Below the pieces are notes generated by a model that searched no databases, had not been told where the DNA came from, and saw only the letters and a program-made list of their open reading frames with translations. Of a stretch of DNA of 5,942 nt, positions 1 to 5,915 are shown piece after piece. Position 1 is the stretch's first letter, and each line of letters starts with the position of its first letter. Origin of the DNA: Chloroflexota bacterium (GTDB lineage Bacteria; Chloroflexota; Limnocylindria; Limnocylindrales; CSP1-4); assembly GCA_021777365.1 (NCBI GenBank), contig JAJYDP010000330.1:1-5942 (forward strand). The letters are read 5' to 3'. The position numbers were made by a program, and so were the translations under genes.

Positions 1-2553
1 CAGGTGTGGTGGCACGAGGGCCGCTCGCCCGCCTACGGGGAGGGAATCAGCTTCTGGGCCCTGGGCGAGATGGTGCGACGCCGCTGCGGCCTCCTCGAGA
101 CCGACGACGAGGCGACCACCCGGGCCAAGGTCGCCGCCACGCTCCGGGAGCACGTCCCCGACGAGGTCGAGCGCCGCTGGGTCGAGGGGGCCCTCCTCGC
201 CCTCCTTGGTGCAGGCGCGACGACCACGCCCTCGGCCGAGCTGTTCGGGGCCTGGCGCACGTTCTTCGAGCGGCTCGCCGAGTCGGGCACCGTGGCCCTC
301 GTCTTCGAGGACTTCAACAACGCCGACACCGGGCTCATCGACTTCGTCGACCATCTTCTCGAGTGGAGCCGGAGCCGCCCGATCTACGTGCTGACGCTGG
401 CCCGGCCGGAACTGCTCGACCGGCGCCCCGACTGGCACGCCAAACGCAACTTCAGCTCGGTGACCCTCGAGCCGCTGCCCGACGCTGCCATGCGCAGGCT
501 GCTGGAGGGGCTGGTCCCGGGCCTGCCGGAGGCGACCATCGATGCGATCGTCGGGCGTGCCGACGGCGTGCCGCTCTACGCCGTGGAGACCGTCCGCATG
601 CTGCTCGCGGACGGGAAGCTCGAGCTTCGCGACGGCCGCTACGTCCCGCTGGGGGACATCCCCAGCCTGGCCGTGCCGGAGACCCTCACCGCCCTCATCG
701 CCAGCCGCCTCGACGGGCTGGCGCCGAACGAGCGCTCGCTCGTCCAGGATGCCGCAGTGCTCGGGCAGAGCTTCACCCTTGCCGGGCTTGCCGCGGCCTC
801 CGGGGTGCCCGAGGCCGAACTCGCGGCACCCCTGCGCTCGCTCGTACGCCACGAGATCCTCGCCCTGAGCGTGGATCCGCGGGCGCCGGACCGAGGGCAG
901 TACGCCTTCGTCCAGGGGCTCATCCGGGAGGTCGCCTACCACACGCTCGCCCGCGCCGATCGCAAGACCCGCCACCTCGCGGCGGCCCGTTTCTTCGAAG
1001 CTCAGGGCTCGGACGAGCTGGCGGGGGCGCTCGCCGGCCACTACCTCGCCGCCCGGCAGAACGCGGGCGAGGGGCCCGAGGCGGACGCCCTCGCGGCGCA
1101 GGCCCGCCTCGCCCTCACCACCGCCGCGGATCGTGCGGCCGGCCTCGGCTCGTACGAGCAGGCTGCCTCCTTCTGCGAGCAGGCCCTGGCGGTCGCCACC
1201 GATCAGGCGGACCGTGCGGCGCTGCTCGAGCGCGCCGGCGACGCGTGGACGAAGTCCGGCCGGTCCGAACCCGCGATCGCGCGCCTGCGCGAGTCCATCG
1301 ACCGGTATCGTGACCTCGGGGACCGGCGGGGCACCGCCCGGGCACTGGCCGTGCTCGGCCGCGCTCTCGGACAGGCGCAGCTCATCGGCGAAGCGCGGGC
1401 GGTCCTCGAGCCCGCGATCGAGGAGTTCGCGGACCTGGAGGCCGAGCCCGAGGGTGTCGCGCTCCTCGTGGGGCTGGCACGGACGGCAATGGTCGGCGAG
1501 GACTACGCGCGTGCGCTCGCGCTCGCCGACCGTGCGCTCCCCGCCGTGGAACGGCTGGATCTCCCCGAGCTGGTCGCGCGGGCCCTCACCTCCAAGGGCA
1601 GCGCCCTGCTTCCCCTCGGGCGGGCGTACGAAGGGCTCGGCTTGACGCGGGCCGGCATCGAGCTCGCCGAGGAGATCGGCGCGACGGACGAGGCGCTCAC
1701 GGGTCGGATAGGCCTCCTGGCGTCGATGGGTGCGCGCGATGCCGCAGCCGCGGTCGGCATGGGGCGGGCGGGCCTCGCGGAGGCCCTGCGGCTGGGCCTT
1801 CGCGGCCAGGCCAGCATGTTCGCCGGCAACGTCGCCGAGGTGGCGCGGTGGACGGGAGACTGGGAGTGGGCGCTCGAGCAACTGGCCATCTTCCTTGATG
1901 GGGACCTCGACGTCGGGCGGCGCTCCTGGCTCCTCACCGGGTCGCTGGTCCTGCGCGCCTGGCGCGGCGAGGCGATCGACCACCAGATGGCGGACCTCCG
2001 CGCACTGCAGGACGGCTCGGCCGCCGACTCGACCTTGACGGCGGATCGCCTCGATCTCGCCGCGTGCCTCGGGCTCGCGTACGGTCGGCTGTCCGAGTGT
2101 CGGTCCGCGGCCCGCGAAATGGCGCGGAGCAGCCCCCTCAATGCTCCGGCCGCGTACAACCTCGCGATCCGCGCAGCGCTCTGGATGTGCGACCTCGTGG
2201 CCGCGGACCAGGACCTTGCGGCGCTCGACGCGACCGGCGTGCGTGGGCCGCTGGTTACGCTGAGGCGCACCGTGTTCCGCGCCGGAATCGCGGCCCTGGA
2301 GGGCCGGACTGCGGAGGCCCGCTCCCAGTACGCCGAGGCGCGGCGGGGGCTGCTCGACCGGGGGGTCGCCTTCGAGGTCGCCCTGGTGGCGATCGATATG
2401 GCGACGCTCCTCGGGCCGCAGGACCCGGACGCCGTGGCGGCGGCAGCCGAGGCTCGGCCCATCCTTGAGCGCCTCGGCGCGCGGCCGTTCCTGGAGCGGT
2501 TGGAGACGGCCCTCGGAGCGACGGTGGAGCCGGGCGTCACGGCCCGCGCCTGA
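1..2553 (+). CDS. AAA/STAND-type ATPase with TPR-like repeats, C-terminal part (cyclase-associated family)
   Basis: The frame is open at the left edge (cag gtg tgg), so the true start is upstream; the GTG at 4 is unlikely to be the start. The opening residues YGEGISFWALGEMV match the segment that usually follows Walker A in the large ATPases fused to class III adenylate/guanylate cyclase domains. Walker B-like VALVFEDFNNAD lies near residues 97-108 of the visible part, followed by a sensor-like stretch YVLTLARPELLDRR (128-141) and GVPLYAVETVRML near 188-200. A winged-helix-like segment (SRLDGLAPNERSLVQDAAVL) comes next, then about 480 residues of Ala/Leu-rich helical TPR-like repeats to the end (GARPFLERLETAL). 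No LuxR-type HTH is seen at the C-terminus. Family knowledge suggests a cytoplasmic signalling protein in which the ATPase and TPR parts sense a ligand or partner and control an N-terminal output domain. That domain is not visible, so cyclase activity is inference. The usual E-D-x-x-W-A-D Walker B context reads EDFNNAD. Confidence 0.88.
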   Translation, partial: QVWWHEGRSPAYGEGISFWALGEMVRRRCGLLETDDEATTRAKVAATLREHVPDEVERRWVEGALLALLGAGATTTPSAELFGAWRTFFERLAESGTVALVFEDFNNADTGLIDFVDHLLEWSRSRPIYVLTLARPELLDRRPDWHAKRNFSSVTLEPLPDAAMRRLLEGLVPGLPEATIDAIVGRADGVPLYAVETVRMLLADGKLELRDGRYVPLGDIPSLAVPETLTALIASRLDGLAPNERSLVQDAAVLGQSFTLAGLAAASGVPEAELAAPLRSLVRHEILALSVDPRAPDRGQYAFVQGLIREVAYHTLARADRKTRHLAAARFFEAQGSDELAGALAGHYLAARQNAGEGPEADALAAQARLALTTAADRAAGLGSYEQAASFCEQALAVATDQADRAALLERAGDAWTKSGRSEPAIARLRESIDRYRDLGDRRGTARALAVLGRALGQAQLIGEARAVLEPAIEEFADLEAEPEGVALLVGLARTAMVGEDYARALALADRALPAVERLDLPELVARALTSKGSALLPLGRAYEGLGLTRAGIELAEEIGATDEALTGRIGLLASMGARDAAAAVGMGRAGLAEALRLGLRGQASMFAGNVAEVARWTGDWEWALEQLAIFLDGDLDVGRRSWLLTGSLVLRAWRGEAIDHQMADLRALQDGSAADSTLTADRLDLAACLGLAYGRLSECRSAAREMARSSPLNAPAAYNLAIRAALWMCDLVAADQDLAALDATGVRGPLVTLRRTVFRAGIAALEGRTAEARSQYAEARRGLLDRGVAFEVALVAIDMATLLGPQDPDAVAAAAEARPILERLGARPFLERLETALGATVEPGVTARA

Positions 2554-2591
2554 GCCCGGCGCTCGATCTGTGTGCCGTTAGCCTGGCCTCT

Positions 2592-2618
2592 GCGCGCCGT
2601 TCGACATGCCGGCTGCGC
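2592..2618 (+). terminator. Weak stem-loop after the ATPase gene
   Basis: About 39 nt past the ATPase stop codon, GCGCGCCG (2592-2599) can pair with CGGC (2610-2613) plus GCGC (2615-2618), with T2614 bulged and a loop of about 10 nt. The position fits a transcription terminator, but there is no T-run after it, so it may simply be GC-rich sequence folding on itself. Confidence 0.22.
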
Positions 2619-2659
2619 GGACTTCCCGATCGGACTCTCGTCTCGACGGCCGCCGTGAC

Positions 2660-2712
2660 TCGACCAACCTTCTGCGCATCGTTCCGTGCTCGACAATCTT
2701 GTTGCGCATCGT
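2660..2712 (+). promoter_or_regulatory. Two direct copies of TCGAC-N7-YTGCGCATCGT (putative operator pair)
   Basis: Copy one is TCGAC (2660-2664), seven bases, then CTGCGCATCGT (2672-2682). Copy two is TCGAC (2690-2694), seven bases, then TTGCGCATCGT (2702-2712). The copies sit in the same orientation exactly 30 bp apart, about three helical turns, which would put two bound proteins on the same DNA face. The same unit recurs as an inverted pair at 5847-5915. The organisation resembles a bacterial operator or small iteron cluster; the binding protein is unknown. There is no confident gene directly downstream; the nearest candidate frame begins at 2874. Confidence 0.5.
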
Positions 2713-3293
2713 CCGACGCCTGAATCCGTGCGTTCGAGCGTCCCGGCAGGTCGGCAACGGCGGACGATTGCACGCTGGCACGGGGTGCGGTCCGCTCACG
2801 TCGGCACTTACGGAGGCTGACCCTCGCCGCGCGGCACCGCTACGCTCCACACGACCAACCACGCGAGGCGGGGTTGCTGTACGTGGCGAACCGTCGGAGG
2901 ACGTTCGATCAGGTCTGGAACTGCGTCCTCGCCAAGGGCTCGTTCCGGGCGCGGCGGCCGTCGCGCATCACCTCCGCCGTGACCGTGTACGGCGTGTCCT
3001 TCGACGACACGACGGGCGTTTGCGCTCGCGAGCACCCCACGGTCAGAACACCCGGGGCCGAGAACCCGACGGGCCGGATCTCACGAGCCGGCGCGCCCGA
3101 GTAGGGGAGCGCCTCCAGGAAGGTGGGAAGAGCGGGTGCGATACGGTGGCGTCCCGTGCGGTGCTGGTGGCGGCGCTGCTTGCTCGTCGTCAAGGGCCAG
3201 GCCCCGCGTGCGTGCGGCGCTGCTCCGCGACAACCCCGCCAACCACGGTCTGAGCCGCCCGCTCGGGGTCAACGGCAACGGGGCTGCAGAAGG

Positions 3294-3313
3294 GATGGGA
3301 GGAAGCTCCCGTC
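3294..3313 (+). other. Perfect-stem RNA hairpin in the gene-free stretch
   Basis: GATGGGAG (3294-3301) faces CTCCCGTC (3306-3313) across a four-base loop GAAG. In RNA this makes an eight-pair stem containing one U-G wobble; on the opposite strand that pair becomes an A-C mismatch, so the fold favours a + strand transcript. No T-run follows and no gene is linked to it. Confidence 0.3.
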
Positions 3314-3448
3314 GGGCACCCGCGGGATGGAGCCATCGATCGTGCACCAGTGTCAAGTGAATCCCAGGCCATGAACCGCTGCAAAGGAAGGCTTTCGGGA
3401 CGGCGGCAGGGGGGAGCGGGCGCCACCAACCGGCAGACGGCCGACCCC

Positions 3449-3472
3449 GTGGCGGTCACGGGTCTGACCCTG
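3449..3472 (+). repeat. 24-bp imperfect direct repeat, copy 1
   Basis: This segment matches 3508-3531 at 21 of 24 positions; the shared core is GTCACGGGTC. It starts 59 bp before the second copy. It contains GGGTCTGACCC (3460-3470), an 11-bp palindrome with a central T, which copy 2 has lost through the changes T to G and C to A. Confidence 0.5.
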
Positions 3473-3485
3473 CCGGGGGCAAGGG
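3468..3485 (-). terminator. Candidate hairpin terminator for the - strand cluster
   Basis: CCCTGCC (3468-3474) can pair with GGCA (3478-3481) and GGG (3483-3485), with A3482 bulged and a three-base loop, giving seven G/C-rich pairs. It lies about 30 nt beyond the stop codon of the oxidoreductase gene, where a terminator would be expected. There is no T-run on either side, so this rests only on the stem and its position. Confidence 0.3.
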
Positions 3486-3507
3486 CCGGGCGTCACACGT
3501 CGCCGGC

Positions 3508-3531
3508 GTGGCCGTCACGGGTCGGACACTG
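3508..3531 (+). repeat. 24-bp imperfect direct repeat, copy 2, overlapping a gene end
   Basis: Second copy of the 3449-3472 repeat (21 of 24 identical). It runs into the - strand oxidoreductase gene and covers its stop codon (3515-3517) and the codons for its last residues (roughly TVSDP). The end of that protein may therefore have been set by the repeat rather than by selection on the enzyme. Confidence 0.5.
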
Positions 3532-4093
3532 TCGTCTGGTCGACCGCCCGGGCGCGCTGGGGGCGTAGCTCAAAGACGGGGTGACGGCGCGCCTCAGCGA
3601 TGTACTCGTCGAGCGTCGTATCCACGCGGATCCCAAAGTAGTGCAGCACCCCGACGGGCGGACGCTCGGTCGGGCCGAGCACCGCCCGGAGAAGGTCGGA
3701 ACGCGGGTAGGGCGCGAGCGCCTCCTGGAATAGGCGCCCGGCTTCCTCGTGGGCGAGCTCGACGGCCTCGACCGTCTCGACCGTGTGCCCCTTTTGGATG
3801 GTCGCCTCGCGCGCGGCACGCAGGTTGATGACCCAGCTGACCTCACCGAACGCTGCCTGGAGGATCCACCGCTCGCCGAGCTCGAGGAGTGCGACCGGAA
3901 CGGTGCGCGGCTTCCCGGTCCGCCTGCCGCGCACTGTGAGGAGCACGTTCGGCCCCGCCGGGATCCCCGTGCCGAACAGGTGAGTGACAAGCGGGTTGGC
4001 GAGTCGGACGGCCCGCGGGACGCGGAGGAACGCGACGGCGAACAGCGCGACGACGAGCGAGCTGAGCGTGGTCTCCACGGATCTCTCGGTCAT
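3515..4093 (-). CDS. Ddn-family nitroreductase / F420-type deazaflavin-dependent oxidoreductase
   Basis: The 192-residue product has the signature of the Ddn (deazaflavin-dependent nitroreductase) split-barrel family: GRRTGKPRTVPVALLE near residues 56-71, ERWILQAAFGEVSW near 74-87 and WVINLRAAREATIQ at 87-100. These correspond to the phosphate/deazaflavin-binding strand and the W-x-x-N-L-R-A segment. Family members use reduced F420 to reduce quinones, nitro compounds or other small hydrophobic substrates; the substrate here cannot be read from sequence. Residues 10-24 (LSSLVVALFAVAFL) are hydrophobic and could attach the protein to the membrane, as in membrane-associated Ddn proteins. About 50 residues follow the core (PPVGVLHYFGIRVDTTLDEY and a charged tail). 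The ATG at 4093 is preceded by GGAG four bases away. The gene lies 88 bp downstream of the methyltransferase-like gene on the same strand and is probably the last of that cluster. Its final codons overlap a short repeat. Confidence 0.85.
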   Translation of the reverse strand: MTERSVETTLSSLVVALFAVAFLRVPRAVRLANPLVTHLFGTGIPAGPNVLLTVRGRRTGKPRTVPVALLELGERWILQAAFGEVSWVINLRAAREATIQKGHTVETVEAVELAHEEAGRLFQEALAPYPRSDLLRAVLGPTERPPVGVLHYFGIRVDTTLDEYIAEARRHPVFELRPQRARAVDQTTVSDP

Positions 4094-4109
4094 CTCGCTC
4101 CGAAGGGGT

Positions 4110-4137
4110 GGTGGCCTCGCCAGTCAACCGGTGGCCT
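4110..4137. repeat. 8-bp direct repeat in the gap before the oxidoreductase gene
   Basis: GGTGGCCT occurs at 4110-4117 and again at 4130-4137, 20 bp apart (two helical turns), within the 88-bp gap 4094-4181. Between them the - strand reads TTGACT, a -35-like hexamer, but no matching -10 follows. It could be a small operator over an internal promoter, or chance in G-rich sequence. Confidence 0.18.
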
Positions 4138-4181
4138 GGGGGCGAGACGAGATCGCGCCAGCCTGCGCGCTCCAGAACACC

Positions 4182-4715
4182 TCAGCCGGATGGCCGACGC
4201 GGGATCCAACGCGGAACCGTCCGCCGATACTCGGCGTACGCCGTTCCGAATGCGCGGCCCAGGGTCGGCTCCTCGTAGCCGATCACGAGGAGATGACAGG
4301 CCACCGCCATCTCCGCGGCGTATTCGAGCAGCGGGAGCGATGTGAACAGCCATGCCTCGCCAAGCACGACGAGCAGCGCGGAGATGTAGATGGGGTTGCG
4401 GACCCAGCGGTAGGGACCCACCGCGACGAGGCGGCGCGGGGCGTCCCACGGGCCCGGCGTGCCTCCCCCGACGACGGCAAAGAGCCCGAGGCACCAGACG
4501 TAGAGCGTGGCTCCCGCGGCACCGAGAGCCACCCCTGGCCAGGCCGCGGGCACGGGCATCGCCCCGCCGTGCGTCAGGATCCACCAGGGAATGCCCACGC
4601 CTCCCGTGCCCGGGACCACGATCGTGAACACGAGGTCCCGCAGGGCGAGGCCCCACGACCGGCGAGGCCGGACTCGGGGACGCGTGCCATGGCCCGACCG
4701 CTCCGCCTCAGTCAT
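4182..4715 (-). CDS. Isoprenylcysteine carboxyl methyltransferase (ICMT/PEMT)-family membrane protein
   Basis: The 177-residue integral membrane protein has the family signature in order: a GGGTPGPWDAPRRLVAVGPYRWVRNPIY block (residues 83-110), then helical segments, then EEP (148-150) and a terminal F-x-x-x-Y-x-x-Y-x-x-x-VPRW block (156-170). In ICMT/PEMT-type methyltransferases the GPYRxVRNPxY and late E-E-P regions line the S-adenosylmethionine site. Hydrophobic stretches lie near 24-46, 58-82 and 110-146. Bacterial members methylate varied or unknown acceptors, so the substrate is not assignable. The frame stays open to 4829, but I chose the ATG at 4715: the earlier part is Arg/Ser/Thr-rich and sits inside the sigma gene, and this ATG gives the usual ATGACTGA overlap, with the sigma stop inside the first codons. 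No strong ribosome binding site is seen (only GGGGG upstream), consistent with translational coupling to the sigma gene. Confidence 0.85.
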   Translation of the reverse strand: MTEAERSGHGTRPRVRPRRSWGLALRDLVFTIVVPGTGGVGIPWWILTHGGAMPVPAAWPGVALGAAGATLYVWCLGLFAVVGGGTPGPWDAPRRLVAVGPYRWVRNPIYISALLVVLGEAWLFTSLPLLEYAAEMAVACHLLVIGYEEPTLGRAFGTAYAEYRRTVPRWIPRRPSG

Positions 4716-5583
4716 CGAGGGCCCCCAGGTCGAGCCGGCCAAGGCGTTCGGGGTCGGCGAGGATGTCGATCTCACCGATCTTCCCGCGCCGCAGCGTGAA
4801 GCCCACGACCGAGTAGGTTCGTCCCGCATCCGTCGCGACGACGCCCGCGGCGCCGTTCACCAGCACACGTCGGGCGATCGGGCCGTATCGCCGTCCGAAC
4901 GCCAGCGCCTGCTCGGCGACGGCGGCGGCACCTCGCACGACCTTCGCCCCGGCCAGGGCACCGGCATCGACCCGCAGCGCCACGTCCGGATCGAGCACGG
5001 TCAACAGCGCATCGAAGTCGCCCTCGCGCGCAGCAGCCAGGAAGGCGTCGACCACCTGACGCTGGCGCAGCAGATCGCGGTCGGGCTCGGTTGCGCCCTG
5101 CACCCGCCGGCGCGCGCGGCTCGCCAGCTGGCGGGTCGCGGTCGGGGAGCGCCCCACGATGGGCGCGATCTCGCCGAAGGGCAGCGCGAACACGTCGTGC
5201 AGCACGAAGGCGACGCGCTCCGCGGGTGCGAGCGCGTCCAGCACCACCAGCAACGCCAGCCCCACGGAGTCGCCCAGGACCGCCTCCTGCTCGGGGTCGA
5301 TGGTGTCCGGGCCCACGGTCGGATCGGGTACGAGGACATCGAGGGAGTCCTCGCGCCGCGACCGGCGCGCCTCCAGCATGTTCAGACAGACCCGCGCGAC
5401 GACCGTGGTCAACCAGCCACCGAAGTTCTCAACGTCGCTCGTGGCGGCACGACTGACCCGGAGCCACGTCTCCTGGACGGCGTCGTCCGCCTCACTCGAC
5501 GAGCCGAGCATCCGGTAGGCCACCGCCCGAAGGCGGCCGCGGTTGGCCTCGAATCGCTCCGCCAACCAGGCTTGCTCGTCCAT
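4708..5583 (-). CDS. ECF sigma-70 factor with fused SnoaL-like C-terminal domain (ECF41/SigJ-like)
   Basis: The 291-residue protein recruits RNA polymerase core to specific promoters. Region 2 spans about 10-75 (AYRMLGSSSEADDAVQETWL at 22-41; FGGWLTTVVARVCLNMLEAR for -10 recognition and core binding). Region 4 spans about 108-161 (LAPAERVAFVLHDVFALPFG, then EIAPIVGRSPTATRQLASRA as the -35 helix-turn-helix). Residues about 172-280 form a SnoaL-like domain (RQVVDAFLAAAREGDFDALL to ADPERL). In ECF41-type factors this fused domain adjusts sigma activity in place of a separate anti-sigma factor, and no anti-sigma gene is visible here. The hallmark ECF41 patches are altered: the linker has LVPDP where WLPEP is usual, the DGGGK position reads DAGALAG, and the C-terminal NPDKL-like motif is DPERL, so a sister SnoaL-sigma group (for example ECF56-like) is possible. 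The ATG at 5583 has GAAGGA (5593-5598 on -) nine bases upstream. It is the first gene of the cluster and overlaps the next by 8 nt. Confidence 0.93.
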   Translation of the reverse strand: MDEQAWLAERFEANRGRLRAVAYRMLGSSSEADDAVQETWLRVSRAATSDVENFGGWLTTVVARVCLNMLEARRSRREDSLDVLVPDPTVGPDTIDPEQEAVLGDSVGLALLVVLDALAPAERVAFVLHDVFALPFGEIAPIVGRSPTATRQLASRARRRVQGATEPDRDLLRQRQVVDAFLAAAREGDFDALLTVLDPDVALRVDAGALAGAKVVRGAAAVAEQALAFGRRYGPIARRVLVNGAAGVVATDAGRTYSVVGFTLRRGKIGEIDILADPERLGRLDLGALDD

Positions 5584-5619
5584 CGGTCACATTCCTTCGC
5601 CGCGTCCCGTCATTGCAGT

Positions 5620-5646
5620 GACCGGCGAAACGCAGCAAGTGTGACA
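5620..5646 (-). promoter_or_regulatory. Candidate ECF41-type promoter of the sigma gene
   Basis: Read on the - strand, TGTCACA (5646-5640) is followed by exactly 16 bases and GGTC (5623-5620). The promoter pattern known for ECF41 sigma factors is TGTCACA-N16-CGTC, so the -35 part is complete and the -10 part matches three of four. A transcript would start near 5610-5615, leaving a leader of about 30 nt that contains the GAAGGA ribosome binding site before the ATG at 5583. This predicts that the sigma factor drives its own cluster. Confidence 0.45.
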
Positions 5647-5763
5647 GGGAGTGTCCCACGACCCGCGGCAGCGGGACGAAAGGACGTTTCAGCATTGGGG
5701 CGAACACTCTTGCTTGCACTTCCAGCGAGTGACGAGTCTCCCTAGCCCTGTCCCGAACTGGCG

Positions 5764-5816
5764 GTCGCCCGCGTCACCGGGTCGTCCGAGGACGGTCTGT
5801 GGTCCGAGCGGGCGAC
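5764..5816. repeat. Nested inverted repeat (outer 9-bp arms, inner 5-bp arms)
   Basis: GTCGCCCGC (5764-5772) and GCGGGCGAC (5808-5816) are perfect reverse complements separated by 35 bp. Within the spacer, CGTCC (5783-5787) and GGACG (5790-5794) form a second, tight inverted repeat. The whole can fold as a stem with an inner hairpin in either strand's RNA. It lies about 120 bp upstream of the sigma promoter candidate. No T-run adjoins it, so a terminator for a gene beyond the right edge is only one possibility; a leader structure or protein-binding site are others. Confidence 0.4.
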
Positions 5817-5846
5817 ACACCGACTGCTCATCGTCCAATTCCAGCT

Positions 5847-5915
5847 GTTCGACGTACACACTGCGCATCGTCGATTCGACGACCCTGCTGCACGATGCGC
5901 AGCCTGTAGTCGAAC
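5847..5915. promoter_or_regulatory. Extended dyad built from two inverted copies of the TCGAC/TGCGCATCGT motif
   Basis: The left arm is GTTCGAC (5847-5853), seven bases, CTGCGCATCGT (5861-5871). The right arm is ACGATGCGCAG (5892-5902), six bases, GTCGAAC (5909-5915), so both the 11-bp and 7-bp blocks are perfect inverted repeats. The inner blocks are 20 bp apart, about 31 bp centre to centre. The spacer begins with a further palindrome, GTCGATTCGAC (5870-5880). The left arm has the same spacing as the copies at 2660-2712. This is a strong candidate operator for a dimeric or paired regulator, perhaps governing a gene beyond the right edge; it is about 270 bp upstream of the sigma start codon. 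Confidence 0.6.

Larger units (their letters stand above)
2554..3514. other. 961-bp stretch without a convincing gene, between converging transcription units
   Basis: The stretch lies between the stop of the + strand ATPase gene and the stop of the - strand oxidoreductase gene. Open frames here translate to Arg/Pro/Gly-rich sequences with no recognisable domain. The least implausible is a 76-codon frame at 2874-3104 (+), with a TTG start and a GAGG five bases before it. Its third codon positions are strongly G/C, but an overlapping - strand frame at 2909-3193 shares those same third positions, so strand and reality are undecided. I see no tRNA, rRNA, transposase remnant or CRISPR. What stands out are the direct motif pair at 2660-2712, a hairpin at 3294-3313, and a repeat copy plus hairpin at 3449-3485. 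Confidence 0.6.

Noticed and set aside
1503..2696. 397-codon open frame on the - strand
   Set aside because: It is antisense to the ATPase/TPR gene, rich in Arg/Ser/Ala with no domain, and explained by the high G+C of the real gene.
2961..2970. TCGCGCATCA as a fifth copy of the repeated motif
   Set aside because: The core differs (CGCGCATCA rather than TGCGCATCG) and there is no TCGAC block at the expected distance.
2606..3253. 215-codon open frame on the + strand in the gene-free stretch
   Set aside because: Arg-rich with no motif, and it runs through the repeated regulatory-looking motifs at 2660-2712.
3984..4799. 271-codon open frame on the + strand
   Set aside because: It runs antisense across parts of the oxidoreductase, methyltransferase-like and sigma genes and is low-complexity Arg/Gly/Pro-rich.
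4716..4829. N-terminal extension of the methyltransferase-like gene to a start at 4829
   Set aside because: The 38 extra residues overlap the sigma gene, look non-coding, and the ATG at 4715 gives a standard coupled overlap and a normal family length.
4507..5745. 412-codon open frame on the + strand
   Set aside because: It lies antisense over the sigma gene, which has clear region 2 and region 4 motifs; the frame's own translation has no recognisable fold.
2660..5915. The motif pairs as ends of a mobile element carrying the sigma cluster
   Set aside because: There is no transposase or integrase and no target-site duplication, and the two pairs have different orientations; regulatory sites fit better.
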